NCBI GenBank assembly: GCA_032717465.1
Contig: CM064653.1
Location: 32,951,809 to 33,015,808, forward strand
DNA: 64,000 bases
Direction: 5' to 3'
Source of the DNA: Coenobita brevimanus
Taxonomy: Eukaryota > Arthropoda > Malacostraca > Decapoda > Coenobitidae
Shown here: positions 1 to 11,638 of the stretch, piece after piece
Numbering within the stretch: position 1 is the stretch's first letter
Layout: every line of letters starts with the position of its first letter
The notes under the pieces: model-generated
What the model saw: only the letters and a program-made list of their open reading frames with translations
Databases searched by the model: none
What the model was told of the DNA's origin: nothing
Translations under genes and position numbers: made by a program

Positions 1-199
1 TTTTTGTCAGAATCCTGTGTTATGTTTTTTGTGTCCTTCCTGCTCACAGCATCAGCCTCAGGAGACCTATACAACAAAAGCAAGTTTATTTTGGTACACC
101 CTAATTGCAACAAAGGAACATAGGCATCCATGACGGTGCAAGTGAAAGACGGAATGTTTGTAGTGTTTATGCACACACAGCCACACTTACTTAAAGCTG

Positions 200-1634
200 T
201 CCTACTACAGAAGACGATGCTACTATACTCACTGAGATGCTGTGCTTCTCGTTTTTGGTGCCAACGTGTGTGACTGTGCAAACCAATTCTGAATCCGCAA
301 ACTTTGCCACACAATTGGGATGATAAATCTTGGTTTGCAGGGAGGACTCTGTTTTGGTTGTGCCTCCGTTGTCTATGCTCTTCCCTGGCCAAGTTCCAAG
401 CTTCTTCTAGATTAATGGTTTCCTTCACTGTGGTGGGCCCGCCATTGATTTCTGTCAGAGGCATTGGTTTCAAGATCTTTTGGTATGATGTTGCATGTCT
501 TCAGGGTTGTCCTTATATGATCTATATATCTCCTTGTCTGTTCCCCTCTATTGCAACGTGCTGCACGAAGTTGACCATACAGAATGTGGCGGGGAAGGCA
601 GTGCTCAGGCATGCGGAACACGTGTCTGAACCTTTTGAGCCGTTTTTTAGCCAGCATGGATCCTGTGTTGGTTGACTTTGCCCAGTGATGCATTTGTGAG
701 TGAGGAACTTTATCCTCCCTTGTGAACCCTACCATGCACTGTAAAAGGCTCAAACTGTTTGATGTGACGCCGGTTCGTAGTCCAGGATTCAGCATCGTAT
801 ATGAGGGTGGAGAGGCTTACAGCTGTATAAACTGATACCTTTGTCTTGATTCTGAAGTAGGTGTTTTCAAAGACTCTGGATCTGAGATGTCCTAAGCGGC
901 TGAGACGTGATTGATTCGTGTAAGGACTTGTGCAATAATGTTATGTTTATCTGTGAGCACGCTTCCAAGGTACAGTAAGTAAAATTCTCCACCTGTTCTA
1001 CATTTTCGTCATTATCTGAAATGCAAGAGACTGCTGCATTGTTTGTCTGATATATTATTTCTGTTTTATTGACTTTTATTCGGAGACCCATTGCATGGTA
1101 TGTGTTGGAAATGATGGTGAGAGACTTGTAGGGCTTCTGGGGTATGTGCAAGGACAGCACAGTCATCAGCATATTGCAGCTCTAGGAAATGTGCTATTTG
1201 ATTGTGCTTGAAGACGTCTGAGATTAAATAAATTATCATCTAGACAGAACTGGATTTTTATGTCATCATCATTGTTCATTTACTGGTGACTAAAAAGGGT
1301 GACTGCAGTGAGATAGATGTTGAAAATGACAGGAGCCAGAACACATCCTTGCTTTACTGCCACATCCACATTGAAGGGTTCGGATTTGTTCCCACCTACG
1401 GACACACGAGCATTCATGTTGTCATGCACACTTTTCAGAATGGTACGAAATTTGTTTGGAACTCCAAACTTTGAAAGAGCATTCCATAAAAGTTCTCTGT
1501 TGACAATGGCAAATGCTCTTGCAAGATCAATGAAAGCAATATAGAAGTCGCGGTTCTGCTCGTGGTATTTCTCTTGTATTTGTCGGGCAACAAAGATCAT
1601 ATCACAGGTACTTCGTTCCTTCCGAAATCCACGT
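200..1634 (-). pseudogene. Non-LTR retrotransposon relic (RT palm to C-terminal finger)
   Basis: Read on the minus strand, this is the 3' half of a LINE polyprotein broken by frameshifts. It opens at about 1634 with RGFRKERSTCDMIFVARQ, a typical start of reverse-transcriptase motif 2. Motif A follows (FIDLARAF), then VKQGCVLAP around 1300. A thumb-like stretch lies at 867-1172, and at 412-795 there is the conserved tail RLKRFRHVFRMPEH with LPRHILYGQL. A further frame near 250-340 reads CGKVCGFRIGLHSHTRWH, the CCHH-type finger many such elements carry at their C-terminus. The 5' part is missing at about 1634. Stops and frame changes between the blocks show it is dead. The exact LINE clade was not assigned. 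Seen: motifs and order. Inferred: a single ancestral insertion. Confidence 0.8.
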
Positions 1635-2280
1635 TATTTCTGCTATCGTCCGTCACGAGATGGGAGTGTAGTAATGTGCAGGCATGATAACACCAGCAGT
1701 CTCAGAGCATCATTTTTATTCTAGCTAACATCAGACGTTTATTCGTAGTTTAAGAAAGACCTTCCCCCTTTCTCTTCCTGCCTGGCTGAAGGGGTTAACG
1801 AGTGTAAAGAGCAAGTGTTTTGGGCGCGAGGTGAAGGATGGAGAAAGTGTCACGGTGCGGTAGTGCCTGTGACAGTGATGCCTGGGGCGATGATATGAAC
1901 CACAAGCTGTTATCCACTAGCGCAAGGGCGTAGTGTCAGTGTGATGAGGGGGTGACCTCCTTGTACGGTGCAGCTCATTTCCCCTTGATTGTCAGACTTT
2001 CACTTTCCCCCAGTGAATAGATGAAATTATTGTATGAACCACCATCATATTTCACCCCTTCAATCCCACAACGCATTTTTTTTTCCTTGCTGCTTCGAGA
2101 AGATTGCATTCAAGCTGTGAATGACCCCTCGTAGATGCGGATATAGGAAGAACAAACTACAAAAGGCATTTCCCCATTGAAGACATTAGTTATTTTGGTA
2201 TTTGTTAGGCCTGAGAGAGGACGAAGAGAAGCGTAAGTATTAAGCCTTACCTCTCCAGTCCGAGGACGACTTTATAGTCT
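1635..2280. other. Intergenic stretch, no gene seen
   Basis: I see no coding signal here. A degenerate arm of the window's foldback repeat lies at about 1722-1770 (TTTTATTCTAGCTAACATCAG followed by a TTTATTC block). The rest looks like unique sequence. Confidence 0.5.
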
Positions 2281-2282
2281 TC

Positions 2283-2360
2283 TTGCTACCTAAAGACGGT
2301 TTTATTTAGCTCAGGGAGAGAATTCAGGTTATGAAGCGGTTAATGCAGACTTCTTTAGCC
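2283..2360 (+). repeat. Foldback repeat, left arm only
   Basis: This begins CTTGCTACC, followed by AGACGGTTTTATTTAGCTC, GGGAGAG and GCGGTTAATG. It matches the left arm of the dispersed foldback family described at 57378-57558. No right arm is visible nearby. Confidence 0.6.
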
Positions 2361-2488
2361 TCGTAATTACAAATGGTTTATCTAAAGTTAACAAAATCAT
2401 CTGCCAGAAAAATAAATAATTACATTGGCAGATAATGCCATAGGATTCTAAAGATTAAAACCAGGGGACATCGTTTATAGTTTTTCAT

Positions 2489-2640
2489 GCTACCATCAGA
2501 CGATTTATTCAGCTTAGGAGAGACTTTTCCAACCAGAGGGGTTGGATACACCCGCCATTTAACCCTTTCACTAGTGGAGATCCTTCGCAAGCTGAGTGAA
2601 ATTGTTTGTTGATAAAATGATTCAAATGAAAAATGTCATC
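2489..2640. repeat. Foldback repeat, near-complete degenerate copy
   Basis: The left arm has CTACCATCAGACGATTTATT, then CAGCTTAGGAGAGAC and GAGGGGTTGGATA. A decayed right arm (AAGCTGAGTGAAATTG) follows after about 70 bp. The order is the same as in the better preserved copies at 19202 and 63655. Confidence 0.6.
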
Positions 2641-2727
2641 AGACTGAAAGGGTTAAGTGTGAGTCAAGAAAAAGTGACCATCAGTAGTAATTTACATCAC
2701 TGCATCTGTAGGTGGGAGTAAAGGCTG

Positions 2728-2763
<36 letters not shown>

Positions 2764-2900
2764 GGAGGAGGAGGAGGAGGGTAAAATTAGAGGAGACAGT
2801 AGGGAAAGAGATAGAAGGGAAGAGAGTAAGACCGACGGATAGGTTAAAAGATTTTGGAAGGAAGTTTGGTGTGTAATGATGAAATGGAATGCAGTAAGAA

Positions 2901-2936
<36 letters not shown>

Positions 2937-2941
2937 ATTAA
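2728..2941. repeat. (GAT)n / (GAG)n microsatellite cluster
   Basis: Two (ATG)n tracts, about 2728-2762 and 2901-2936, flank a purine-rich spacer with a short (GAG)n run. Confidence 0.9.
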
Positions 2942-3628
2942 AGAATAGGAGAGAGAGAGAGAGATTAGCATGATGCCTGATGTATAAGGAATGTCACCTT
3001 AGTAAGATCATGTGAAATTCTTTTTTCACATACATCCCAATACATCACGGGGTAGGACGGCATCAAAGAGACAGATACATGAAGAGGTACAGAGGCGAAT
3101 GAATGGATGGATGGTTAGATAGATGCATAGGTCGCATGGAGGCTGTTTTTCGCTTTCACACCTGACTACTTTGATGAGTAGGGAGCCACCAGACAAACAG
3201 GTGGATGAATGGATGGATAAGCAGAGAGAGACAGATTTACAGTCAGATAGTGGTTTAGTTGTTCCTTCATCTCAAACATCCTCTCCATTCGCTCTGTAGC
3301 TGTTGTTGTAGACGGTCACTCTTCTTCTAAAGCTAATAGTGGTTCTGCCCTCTCATCAACACTCTTAATCCTGTTTATCATTGACTTGAGTTACACAGCC
3401 AGCTCCATCCACTTATACGCTGACTCCGCCTTTCACTTTTCCAACCGCCCCGCATAGCATTCATCACAGCAGTCACAATAACAATTACAGGCTGGGGCCG
3501 ACATTTTTTTTTTTTTTTTTCTGTGTGACGTAAATGAAACATTTTAATTTTTAATGTCAAAAACTCAGTTCTTCCATCTTTCAGCCTGCTACACCCTGTC
3601 AGAAGACTCTCTCTTATTTTCAATAACA

Positions 3629-3636
3629 CACTTCTC
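3629..3636. repeat. Target-site duplication, left copy (CACTTCTC)
   Basis: Identical octamer at 4080-4087 on the other side of the 443-bp element. Confidence 0.8.
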
Positions 3637-4079
3637 GGTATAACTTTAGAAGTAACCAACGTTACCGATTTTCATTATATTACGTCCCTGAACTATTCTA
3701 ACCAAGACTTACCTTTTAAGGCTAGTTTGAGTTGGGGGAGCTAATTTTGTAGGGGTCGTCATATAGTGGCTTAGGTTAGGCTATCTCTCAGTAGCGGATG
3801 AATGTCGCGCCATATTGGCTGGTGCAGGAATGTGCACTAGGTCTGTCAGGCCCTAGGTTAGGTTAGGTTAGTTTGGGTTACTGCAGAATAGTGTGTTTTC
3901 AATTAATTTTGGTCTTGATTTGGGGGGATAAACCCACTTTTGGAAATCTTACTCAAAATTACAAAAGGGGGATTTTCCCCCCAAAATGAAGGTCAAAATT
4001 AATTAAAACACGGTATTTTACATTGGAAACCATAAAACTAATAATAAAAGAAAACGTTGGTTACTTCTAAAAATTTACC
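3637..4079. mobile_element. hAT-like non-autonomous element (443 bp) with 8-bp TSD
   Basis: Terminal inverted repeats start GGTATAAC/GGTAAATT and share TTTAGAAGTAACCAACGTT (left 3645-3663; right, as reverse complement, about 4053-4071). The octamer CACTTCTC lies directly outside both ends (3629-3636 and 4080-4087), a perfect 8-bp target duplication. Eight base pairs is the size known for hAT transposons. No transposase is encoded, so this is a MITE. A second long hairpin sits inside (about 3890-4012), together with a short TTAGG tract near 3852-3872. The insertion splits an older LINE reading frame. hAT membership rests on TSD length only. Confidence 0.8.
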
Positions 4080-4087
4080 CACTTCTC
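4080..4087. repeat. Target-site duplication, right copy (CACTTCTC)
   Basis: Partner of 3629-3636. Confidence 0.8.
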
Positions 4088-4585
4088 GGTCCTTCATCTC
4101 TCAGAATTCTTTACCTTTCTTTCCGTCGAAGCATATCATTTCTAGATCGCGTCTTCTCCTTTAAATCTGCTTTCCAGACATTGCTTCTGGTGAACTGACT
4201 CTGTACTTTCTCTAATGCGCAGCTGGTGACTTGTGCAATTGCCTTATTCAACCCTGTATATTGTACAGTACAGCTTGCTTGTGTGGGTAGACATACAATT
4301 CTTCTGAACAAGATGGACTCAAAGGCATTACATCGCATCATCTTACTTTATCTTGCTGACTCCTTACATACTCTCTTTGCCAGTGTTGCATCTTTGTCCT
4401 TCAGCTGATGCTATATTAATGGCCAATGCTCTTTTGAAATGTTTGCTCACTGCCCTTCCTCATCACAGCGAGAACACAGAACGCAGTACTTGTCCAGCAA
4501 CGCACTCACCCCCTCTCTGTCCAACTCTCATGCAAAAATTGACTGATACTCTCAACTCTTTCATGTATACAATTTGTTAACTGTG

Positions 4586-5400
4586 AAATTGTGTCGGTCT
4601 AACCCCATTTCTCCCTGCCTCTGGCCTCCAGTTTTTGAAATTCGATGTGATGAGGCATCTCATAATGAACGGATCTTGATTTTGAATATTTAATTTTCTC
4701 TGGAAAGGGCGAATTTTTGAAACGGACAGATGAATGCAGCGATGAAAAACTAGACTGATGGGTAGGCAGGTGGATAGATAGGTGATTAATAGAATATAAA
4801 AATGTTGCCCTTTGGCGTCCGTAATGCAACCTTCTCCTCCCCGTTCAGAGCGATTGTCACATAGATTGTGTTCATGACTGTGTTTTAAAAGCTTCCAGTC
4901 TTTGATTCTTTTTTTTTTTCTTCCTTTTTTGCACTGAAAAAGAGAAATAAATGCACTGATGGATAGACAGACAAATACGTAGGCATTTGAGTCGATATGT
5001 GAATAATAAATCTTTTTCTCTGTAGCCAGACGCCATAATCCCGTAAGCTGTGGTCGTTTGACTCCGAGTTAGCTGTTTTACCGGGATAGGCACTAAGCCT
5101 CAGCCAACCCACTTGGTGTCACGCAGGTAGCACATATGGGCTAGTTATATGGTTAGCACCCAGCGTTGTAAATGGTTTCCTTGCTTACAGGAAACCATGA
5201 GGCATGTCACTCGATGTAAAGCTACCTGAAAAGGGAAGAACAGTAAGAGAAAGTGACAGGAATGATGGAAGTAATTGGAAGAGAGAAGGGCAGACAGAAA
5301 AAGAATGATAAAGGTGAAGAAAGTAGTAGGCAGCACTACATCAAGTGAGTAGATGATGGTCGCCACCACGTACTACCATAAATATATGAAAGTATATATA
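4586..5400. other. Repeat-derived flank of the BEL element, no gene
   Basis: There is no coding signal. Stretches at about 4735-4880 and 4935-5045 resemble each other (gatggatagacagac-like, then ...AATGTTGCCCTTT...). The first also resembles the sequence right of the BEL element (16173-16260: AATGTTGCTC, TTCAGAG, TTTCACATAGATT). The BEL element therefore landed in one copy of a local repeat. A fragment at 5131-5215 (GGTTAGCACCCAGCG, AAATGGTTTCC/GGAAACCAT) matches the segment next to the SINE at 57600-57900. Confidence 0.5.
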
Positions 5401-5405
5401 AATGT
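5401..5405. repeat. BEL target-site duplication, left (AATGT)
   Basis: AATGT immediately precedes the LTR start TGCCTCAG. The same pentamer follows the other LTR at 16173-16177. Five base pairs is the usual TSD size for BEL/Pao. Confidence 0.85.
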
Positions 5406-5789
5406 TGCCTCAGTGGGCCAAGGAAGAATGGGGCTTTACAGGGAAATTACCAGGATTCTTTCTTGACATTTTATTTCCTCTATGACATGTTGATATTCTG
5501 TTCAATCCCAGTCATTCCCATAAAACTGAAAAGTAATAATTTCTTTGTCTAAGAAGCAAACTCAAATATTCTCCTATTTGCATAATATCGGTAATCAAAC
5601 ATGTTAGGTCTTCTTCAGTTATGTCTTAGCATTATGATACATCATTCACATATTGCACTACAAGCATACATGTAACAGAATACTAAGGATATATTGAAAT
5701 ATGATACTGTATCTCGGTCACCTCTCAGCTTGGCCCCTAAGTCCGTGGTAGTGACAAGGTGGCCGTTCGCATAGGACAAATTAACACAT

Positions 5790-8083
5790 TTTTTTTTTTA
5801 AATAACAGAACAGAGGATGGAAAAACAATGAATAAAAAGAAATAAATCCATGCACCAGATTACTGGTGTCCTCTGTTCATAAAATGTCTGTAATAGTTTG
5901 ACTTGAATAGCAGTAGGTTGAAGTCTGGAGGGAAACAACTCTGGGGAAGCGAGTTCCAGAGAGATGCAGTTCGGGGAATGAAAGAATTCTGATAGGCAGA
6001 AGTTCTGCTGTATGGCTGAGTGACATTCCTGTCATGAGCGCTGCCAGCTGCCCGTGTAGCACAAGGGAAGGCATTTAGAGGTGGCACCATGGACGCAACT
6101 TCGTCTGAGCATTTGCTATAGAAATATCTGTAAAATAACGCAAGGGAGGCAACATTCCTTCTTACCTGTAGGGGAGGTAGTTTATTAGTAATAGCAGGGT
6201 TATTAATAATTCTAACAGCTTTGTTCTGAATTTTGTCTACTTGTTTTAATGCAACCTCTCCACATCCACTCCACAAGGGTGAGCAGTATTCAAGCTGAGA
6301 GCGCATATGACTCTTATAAATTATAACTATCTGCTCGTTAGTGAAGAAGTTACGGACTCTGTACAATAATCCAAATTTCTTTGAGGCGGTTTTAGCAAGT
6401 GATCTAACATGAGAGGTCCAGCTGAGGGCATTATCAAGCAAGACGCCGAGAATTTCAGTACTTTTGGAAATGGGAATATTTGTAGCATTGAAGGTAATAT
6501 ACGATTCTGGCAATGCCTGTCTATTAGTAAATTGTATGTATTTAGTTTTACTAGCATTAAATGAGACAAAGTTATTTTCTCTCCAATCACTGATCGTGGA
6601 TAAGTCTTGATTTAAAGAGATGGCTGTTCTGAGTTGAGAGTTAGAGATATCGGACATTGTAAATGGATGTCTGAATGTGAATGAATTATGTAATGTTGAG
6701 TCATCTGCATATGAATGGATGGGATTGTGGGTGGCAGATAAGAGATCATTAACATGAACAAGAAACAGAGTTGGTGCCAGAACTGATCCCTGTTGCACGC
6801 CGGCGTTAACTGAGTGGAAAGTGAAATATACATCATCTACTTTTACTCTTATTTTTATATTGCTGAGATATGAGGAAATCAAAGGAATAAAAGAGTTTAG
6901 TCCATAGCAAGGGAGTTTGGACAACAGGGAACGGTGCCATACTCTGTTAAAAGCTTTAGAAATATCCAGGGCTACTGCATGAGCTTCACCATGTAGGTCA
7001 ACTGATTGATGGATGGTATGAGTCAGGAGATTGAGCATGTCAATGGTGGCTCTTTCTTGGCGAAAACCATATTGTCTATCACTAATTAAGTTGTTGGATT
7101 CAAGATGTTTAACTATGTGCATATTAATTACAGTTTCAAAAACCTTACCAAGAGAAGATGTGACAGCTACTGGTCTGTAATCAGAGGGGTCAGAGGAACT
7201 TCCTTTCTTTGGAAATGGGTGGATATTGGCTTCTTTCCATAAATTTGGGAATGAAGAAGTACGTATGCATAGTCTGAATAATTTTGCAAGAACAGAGGCA
7301 AGTTCTGGGGAACAATTTTTCAAAACAATTGGCGGAATTCCATCTGAGCCTGGAGCTTTGTTGGTAGGTAAATTGTCTAGTATGGATTTCACGTACCTTG
7401 TCTGTATTTTAAGTGGAACAATGTCGGGAGAGTCAAGTTCTAGTCCTGGGACATTCTGGCTGGCTTCCTCTAAGGTAGAATTTCTGGCAAATATACTGGC
7501 AAAGATATCTGCTTTCCCACTCGGGTCATTTGTAATGTTGCCATCTGGAGATTTTAGTGGGGGAATGGATGATGACTTGTTAAATTTATTAATGAAAGAA
7601 TTGAGAGTTGAACAGAATATTCTATTGTCATTAGGGTTGTTAAATAGTTTTGATGCTTGGTTTTGAAGAAAGTTTGATTTAGCAAGATTTATTACAGCTT
7701 TTGCATGGTTTCTAGCAATTTTAAACTGAGGGTGATTCAGATGTTTTTGATTTCAAGTAACAGTTATATGCTGATGACTTTTGGGCTGTTGCTCTGGCAC
7801 AGTTGCTATCAAACCATTTTGGAGAGCTCGATCTTTTAGTGAATTGTTGACTTGGTATGAAGAAATCCATACCAGCTAGTATTAAATCGCAAATGTGGGA
7901 CTGGGTAGAATTTACATCACTAGAGAAGAATGACTGCCATGGAATGTCAGCAAGATAATTTCTAAATTCATCCCAGTTTGCCCTATCAAAGTGCCATCGG
8001 GTCACCCTGACAGGTTCAGAATGGGGAGGTTTGGGGTGGCTAACTAATGAGGCTTTGATGAGATTGTGGTCAGAGGATCCAAG
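5790..8083 (-). mobile_element. Jockey/CR1-type LINE, 5'-truncated, nested in the BEL LTR
   Basis: The 3' end is the poly(A) tract seen as T10 at 5790-5799. The 5' end is cut inside the endonuclease domain near 8083, where minus-strand sequence reads SSDHNLIKASL, the conserved SDH box of APE-type endonucleases. The intact sister LTR at 15640-16172 gives the empty site: CACAT^ATCTGGATTTG there versus CACAT[LINE]..TGGATTTG here. A few target bases seem lost, and no clear TSD is seen. Confidence 0.88.
5860..7392 (-). pseudogene. LINE ORF2 reverse transcriptase (open part, 510 codons)
   Basis: The open stretch covers the whole RT domain of a jockey/CR1-type ORF2. NKAPGSDGIP is at residues 11-20, DYRPVAV near 71-77, and motif A LDISKAF with its catalytic Asp at about 143. 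GVQQGSVLAPTLF is near 198-210, the YADD box at 228-231, and the connection region LEYCSPLW is followed by the usual LWNSLP tail. The family carries out target-primed reverse transcription of its own RNA. The upstream part (7393-8083) encodes the endonuclease-RT linker (7721-8005 open: WHFDRANWDEF, PKWFDSNC), but the element lacks a 5' end, so it cannot be autonomous. The RT itself is surprisingly well preserved, suggesting a relatively recent insertion. A plus-strand frame at 7226-7666 is only its shadow. Confidence 0.9.
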
Positions 8084-8384
8084 TGGATTTGTTTACAAAC
8101 TGCGAACGATTGAAGTGACACCTTTTGCACAGTGTTACTAAACTACAAATGAAGCTACAGTTAATATATTGAGTATATATATAATGGCATGCACATAATG
8201 AATATGACATTTACATGGCTCCTCTCAGTTGTAAGAGCAATTTACCTTATATTCTAATGAGTATAAAAGTAAAAAAATTAATGCAAATATAAAAGTAGAA
8301 AATTAATACTAATACTGTGAGGAAGAAAACACTTTGGCACAGTTTTGGCACTTAGGTAGGCTGTTTGGTTGGGATATCCCGGTC

Positions 8385-9784
8385 TCACTCTGCTTCAACT
8401 AACAAAATGAGTTTGTGAATTGGTCTTTCAATGAAGGTGATGGCTTGAGCACGTTTACCTTGGTTATCTACCTTTGAGTCTGACATCATTACCTTGACCT
8501 TTCTTACATGACCATCTTCATCAGGAAGGGCTTCTACTATTTTTCCCAACTTCCAGTTATTTCTTGCCGAAGTCTCTTCTTTTACAATCACTGTGTCATT
8601 TACTTGCAAATTTCTTTGTGGTTTTTACCCATTTATTTCTCAGTTGGAGAGACTGCAAGAACTCTCATTTCCATCTTGACCAAAACTCATTTGCTAAGTA
8701 CTGCACCCTACGCCAGCGCTTCCTTGAATACACATCTACACTGTCATAGCTGCCTGGAGGAGGTAGTACAACTTTAGGTTTCATGGTCAGTAACATGTTG
8801 GGTGTCAGTGGTTCTATGTGCTCAGGAGAGTTCAATGTGTCTACAGTCAGAGGACGACCATTTACTATAGACTCTGCTTCTATCATGAAAGTTCTTAAAG
8901 ATTCATCATCTACCTGAGACCCATGCTGATGGAGCAATACTGAAAGTACATTTCTAACTGTACGTATTTGTCTCTCCCATGCGCCACCCATATGACTTGC
9001 ATGTGGTACATTCATTTTAAATTCTATCCAGTCACAGTGATCTTTCAATAGTTCTGTTCTATTTTCTCTTGATCCATTTCTTCAACAACTCTTTCCTAGC
9101 ACCAACAAAGTTTGTACCCTGATCAGATCTCAACCTAAGTACAGCTCCCCTCTGTCCTATGAAGCGACGGTAGGCGTTGATGAATGAGTGTGTGTTCTTA
9201 GTGTTGGCTGTTTCTAAGGGAATTGCACGCGAAGTCATGCAAGTAAACAATACGCCATACCTTTTCAATTCCTTACGTCCTTCCTTAATAAAAAAGTGTC
9301 CAAAGAAATCAACAGCAGAATTAGTAAAAGGAGCAGTATGTTCTAGCCTATCTGTAGGAAGATCCGCCATCTTTTGTTCCTGTGTACTTCCTTTAGCTTT
9401 TCTACGAATGGTACACCTGGAAATGTGCTTAGTTACTAGAGAAGATCCTCCTGTAGTCCAATACCCAGACCCTCTAATCTCATTTAGTGTGCTGCCTCTA
9501 CCTTGATATTGTACTTTTTTATGGTAGTTACAAATCAACGAATCAGTTATGTGAGATTTCTTTGGTAACATGGCTGGGTGCTTTCTGTCCTTGTGCATAT
9601 TTGCTCCTCTGATCCTTCCACCTACTCTGATGAACCCATCTTCATCCATGATTGGATCAAACTTATACATCTGACTTGATTTCTTTAAGACATTTTTCTT
9701 GTTTCTTCCAACACCACAAATTAACTCTTCCTTGTTAACTTTGTTCATGAATGCTCTTTTTTTCTTCTGGGAATGCTTGTGCAT
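8385..9784 (-). pseudogene. BEL integrase and C-terminal domain (broken)
   Basis: Three open blocks (9059-9784, 8665-9048, 8385-8609) form the integrase. The zinc-binding N-terminus (ICNYHKK, GRGSTLNEIR, KHISRC) has lost its second His and second Cys compared with the usual H-H-C-C pattern. The catalytic core keeps Asp in FTNSAVDFFGHF, Asp in RSDQGTNFVG and Glu in HMGGAWERQIR. The last block (NDTVIVKEE, WKLGKIVEALPDEDG) is the C-terminal domain typical of BEL/Pao integrases. Family role: insertion of the cDNA into chromosomes. The damaged zinc site and frame breaks show it is inactive. Confidence 0.88.
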
Positions 9785-9917
9785 GAAGTTGTTTTACTAT
9801 CTTATTTTCAGCTTCTCTCAGTTCTGCTGCAGTCACAGGAACATACTCAGACTTGACAAGGCTTTGTTTAGCTGTTTTTACATTTTGCTTACTCTGCTCA
9901 TTGCCATTGAATTTTTT

Positions 9918-11520
9918 TTAAAGTCTGAGGCATACTGCAGTAGCTCTGGTTGCACGATGCCAATCTGAGAAATACTTCAGTCTGTTTAGGAATGATGATG
10001 GCTCTTGAGCTTCTGTGAGATATGATACAACTTTCTTCGCTTCAGGATCATCTTCTGCAACAATGAAGTCTTCTACTGATGTTTGAGTTGTGTCAAGCGA
10101 TTGCCAAAGAAAGTCTGGCCCATTCCACCACTTAGAACTGTGAATCATGGCTTATACCGGCATGCCACATGATGCGTAGTCAGCTGAGTTATTTTCTGTT
10201 TCAGCATACTTCCAGTGTGCTGGTGATGTTTCATCTCGTATCTGTTGAACTCTGTTTGCAACATACACATGGAATTTCTTAGTATCATTACAGATATAGC
10301 CTAGCACTACTTTGCTATCAGTCCAAAATACTTCTTTGTCATCATGGTAGTTCAGCTGTCTTCTCAGAACTGTGTGAACTCTCACTGACACAACTGCTGT
10401 TGCAAGCTCTAACCTTGGAATAGTGATAGCTTTAAGGGGTGCTACTCTTGATTTTGCCATTACAAGTGTACAATGCATCTGACCATTAATCAGTCTAATG
10501 TAAGAGCACTGTCCATAGCCTTCCTGACTAGCATCTGAGAAATGATGAAAATCAACTGCTTTAATTTCTCCAAATGCTTCAGGTTTGTAACATCTTGGTA
10601 TTTTCACTTGTTTCAGCAAGTGCAGCTCATTTCTCCACTGTTCCCACCTAGACTTCATGTTTTCTGGTACAGCATCGTCCAAACTTACACTATCTTTACA
10701 CAGATCCTGGAGTATTCTTTTTACATTTAGAATGAAGGGAGATACTAAACCTATAGGATCAAATATGGAGCTTACAGTTGATAAAATACCTCTTCTTGTT
10801 ACAGGCTTGCTACTTAAATTCATTCTAAGCTGTAATGAGTCAGATTCAACACACCACTCTACTCCGAGTGTTCTCTCAATGGGCAGTGAGTGCTTGCCGA
10901 GATATAAGCTCTTGATGCATCCTGCCATCTCTTCTGGACTGGCTGCCAGTACCTCCTTGCTGTTGGACAAGAACTTATGAAGCTTGAAGCCTCCTTTCAT
11001 GCATGTTGCCTTACTGCTATTAATCAGTTGGATAGCTTCAGCTGCAGTAGGTACAGACTTTAACCCATCATCTACATAAAAGTCATTTTTGACAAACTTA
11101 GCTGCATCAGATCCAAGCTCAAGCTCATTATCATCAGCTGTTTTCATTAATGTGAAAATTGCAACACTTGACGATGAAGTAGCTCCAAACAAGTGCACAG
11201 CTATTCTATATTCAATCACTTCTTTGTCCAGATCTCCATTTTTCCACCAAAAAAAGCATAGCAAGTCCTTGTGTTCAGGAGACACATGCACCTGATGATG
11301 CATTGCAGAAATATCACATACAAATGCAACCTCTTCTTGGCGACATCTGCATAACACTCCAATGAGACTGTGAGATCTGGTCCATGTAATAAGTGACTAT
11401 TTAGTGACTGTTTCTTGTGGCTAGCACTGCAGTCAAATACTACTCTTAACTTGCCTGGTTTCTTTGGATGATACACCCTATGATGAGGTATGTACCAGAC
11501 AAACCCATCTGCTCTTGCTG
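9918..11520 (-). pseudogene. BEL reverse transcriptase and RNase H (frameshifted)
   Basis: In the sense direction, 11476-11216 carries YHPKKPGKLRVVFDCSA and LLHGPDLTVSL, the conserved BEL RT entry. The frame shifts near 11340, and 11357-10152 continues with FVCDISAMHHQVHV. It then has ATSSSSVAIFTL, the catalytic FYVDDGLKS (YVDD at residues 94-97), and the RNase H-type segment (ATAVVSVRVHTVL, VFWTDSKVVLGYI, NRVQQIRDETSPAHWKYAETENNSADYAS). The block 10148-9918 (WWNGPDFLWQS) links to integrase. The family makes double-stranded cDNA in cytoplasmic particles. At least one frameshift and several stops are visible. Confidence 0.9.
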
Positions 11521-11638
11521 ACTCCTTGGCTGGAACCGCTTCTGCTTACCCATGGGTTATCATGTCTTGCACAGACTTCACATAATCTTGATAATATTTC
11601 TTGTCATTTTTGAGCTTTTTTTTCAGTCTATGTAGTCT

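Larger units (their letters stand above)
3245..4585 (+). pseudogene. Jockey-like LINE relic, interrupted by a MITE
   Basis: On the plus strand, 3300-3455 translates to a decayed RT motif B/C region: SGSALSSTLLILFIIDL followed by IHLYADSAFHFS. These resemble GSVLSPTLFLLFINDL and the YADD box, with the second Asp changed to Ser. At 3545-3636 a block like SKTQFLHLS...PLFFNNT follows (KTQFFHLSACYTLSED, LFFNNTLLG). The reading is then cut at 3637 by an inserted element and resumes at 4088. At 4455-4560, EHRTQYLSSNAL and SLSNSHAKID match the C-terminal region of jockey-type ORF2. Many stops make it non-functional. It is related to, but not the same copy as, the LINE at 5790-8083. Confidence 0.65.
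5406..8215 (-). repeat. BEL 3' LTR (split by LINE insertion)
   Basis: Sequence 5406-5789 plus about 8084-8215 (together about 516 bp) aligns end to end with the uninterrupted LTR at 15640-16172. The gap between the halves is the LINE. Confidence 0.9.

Noticed and set aside
7226..7666. 146-codon plus-strand frame
   Set aside because: Antisense of the LINE reverse-transcriptase N-terminus.
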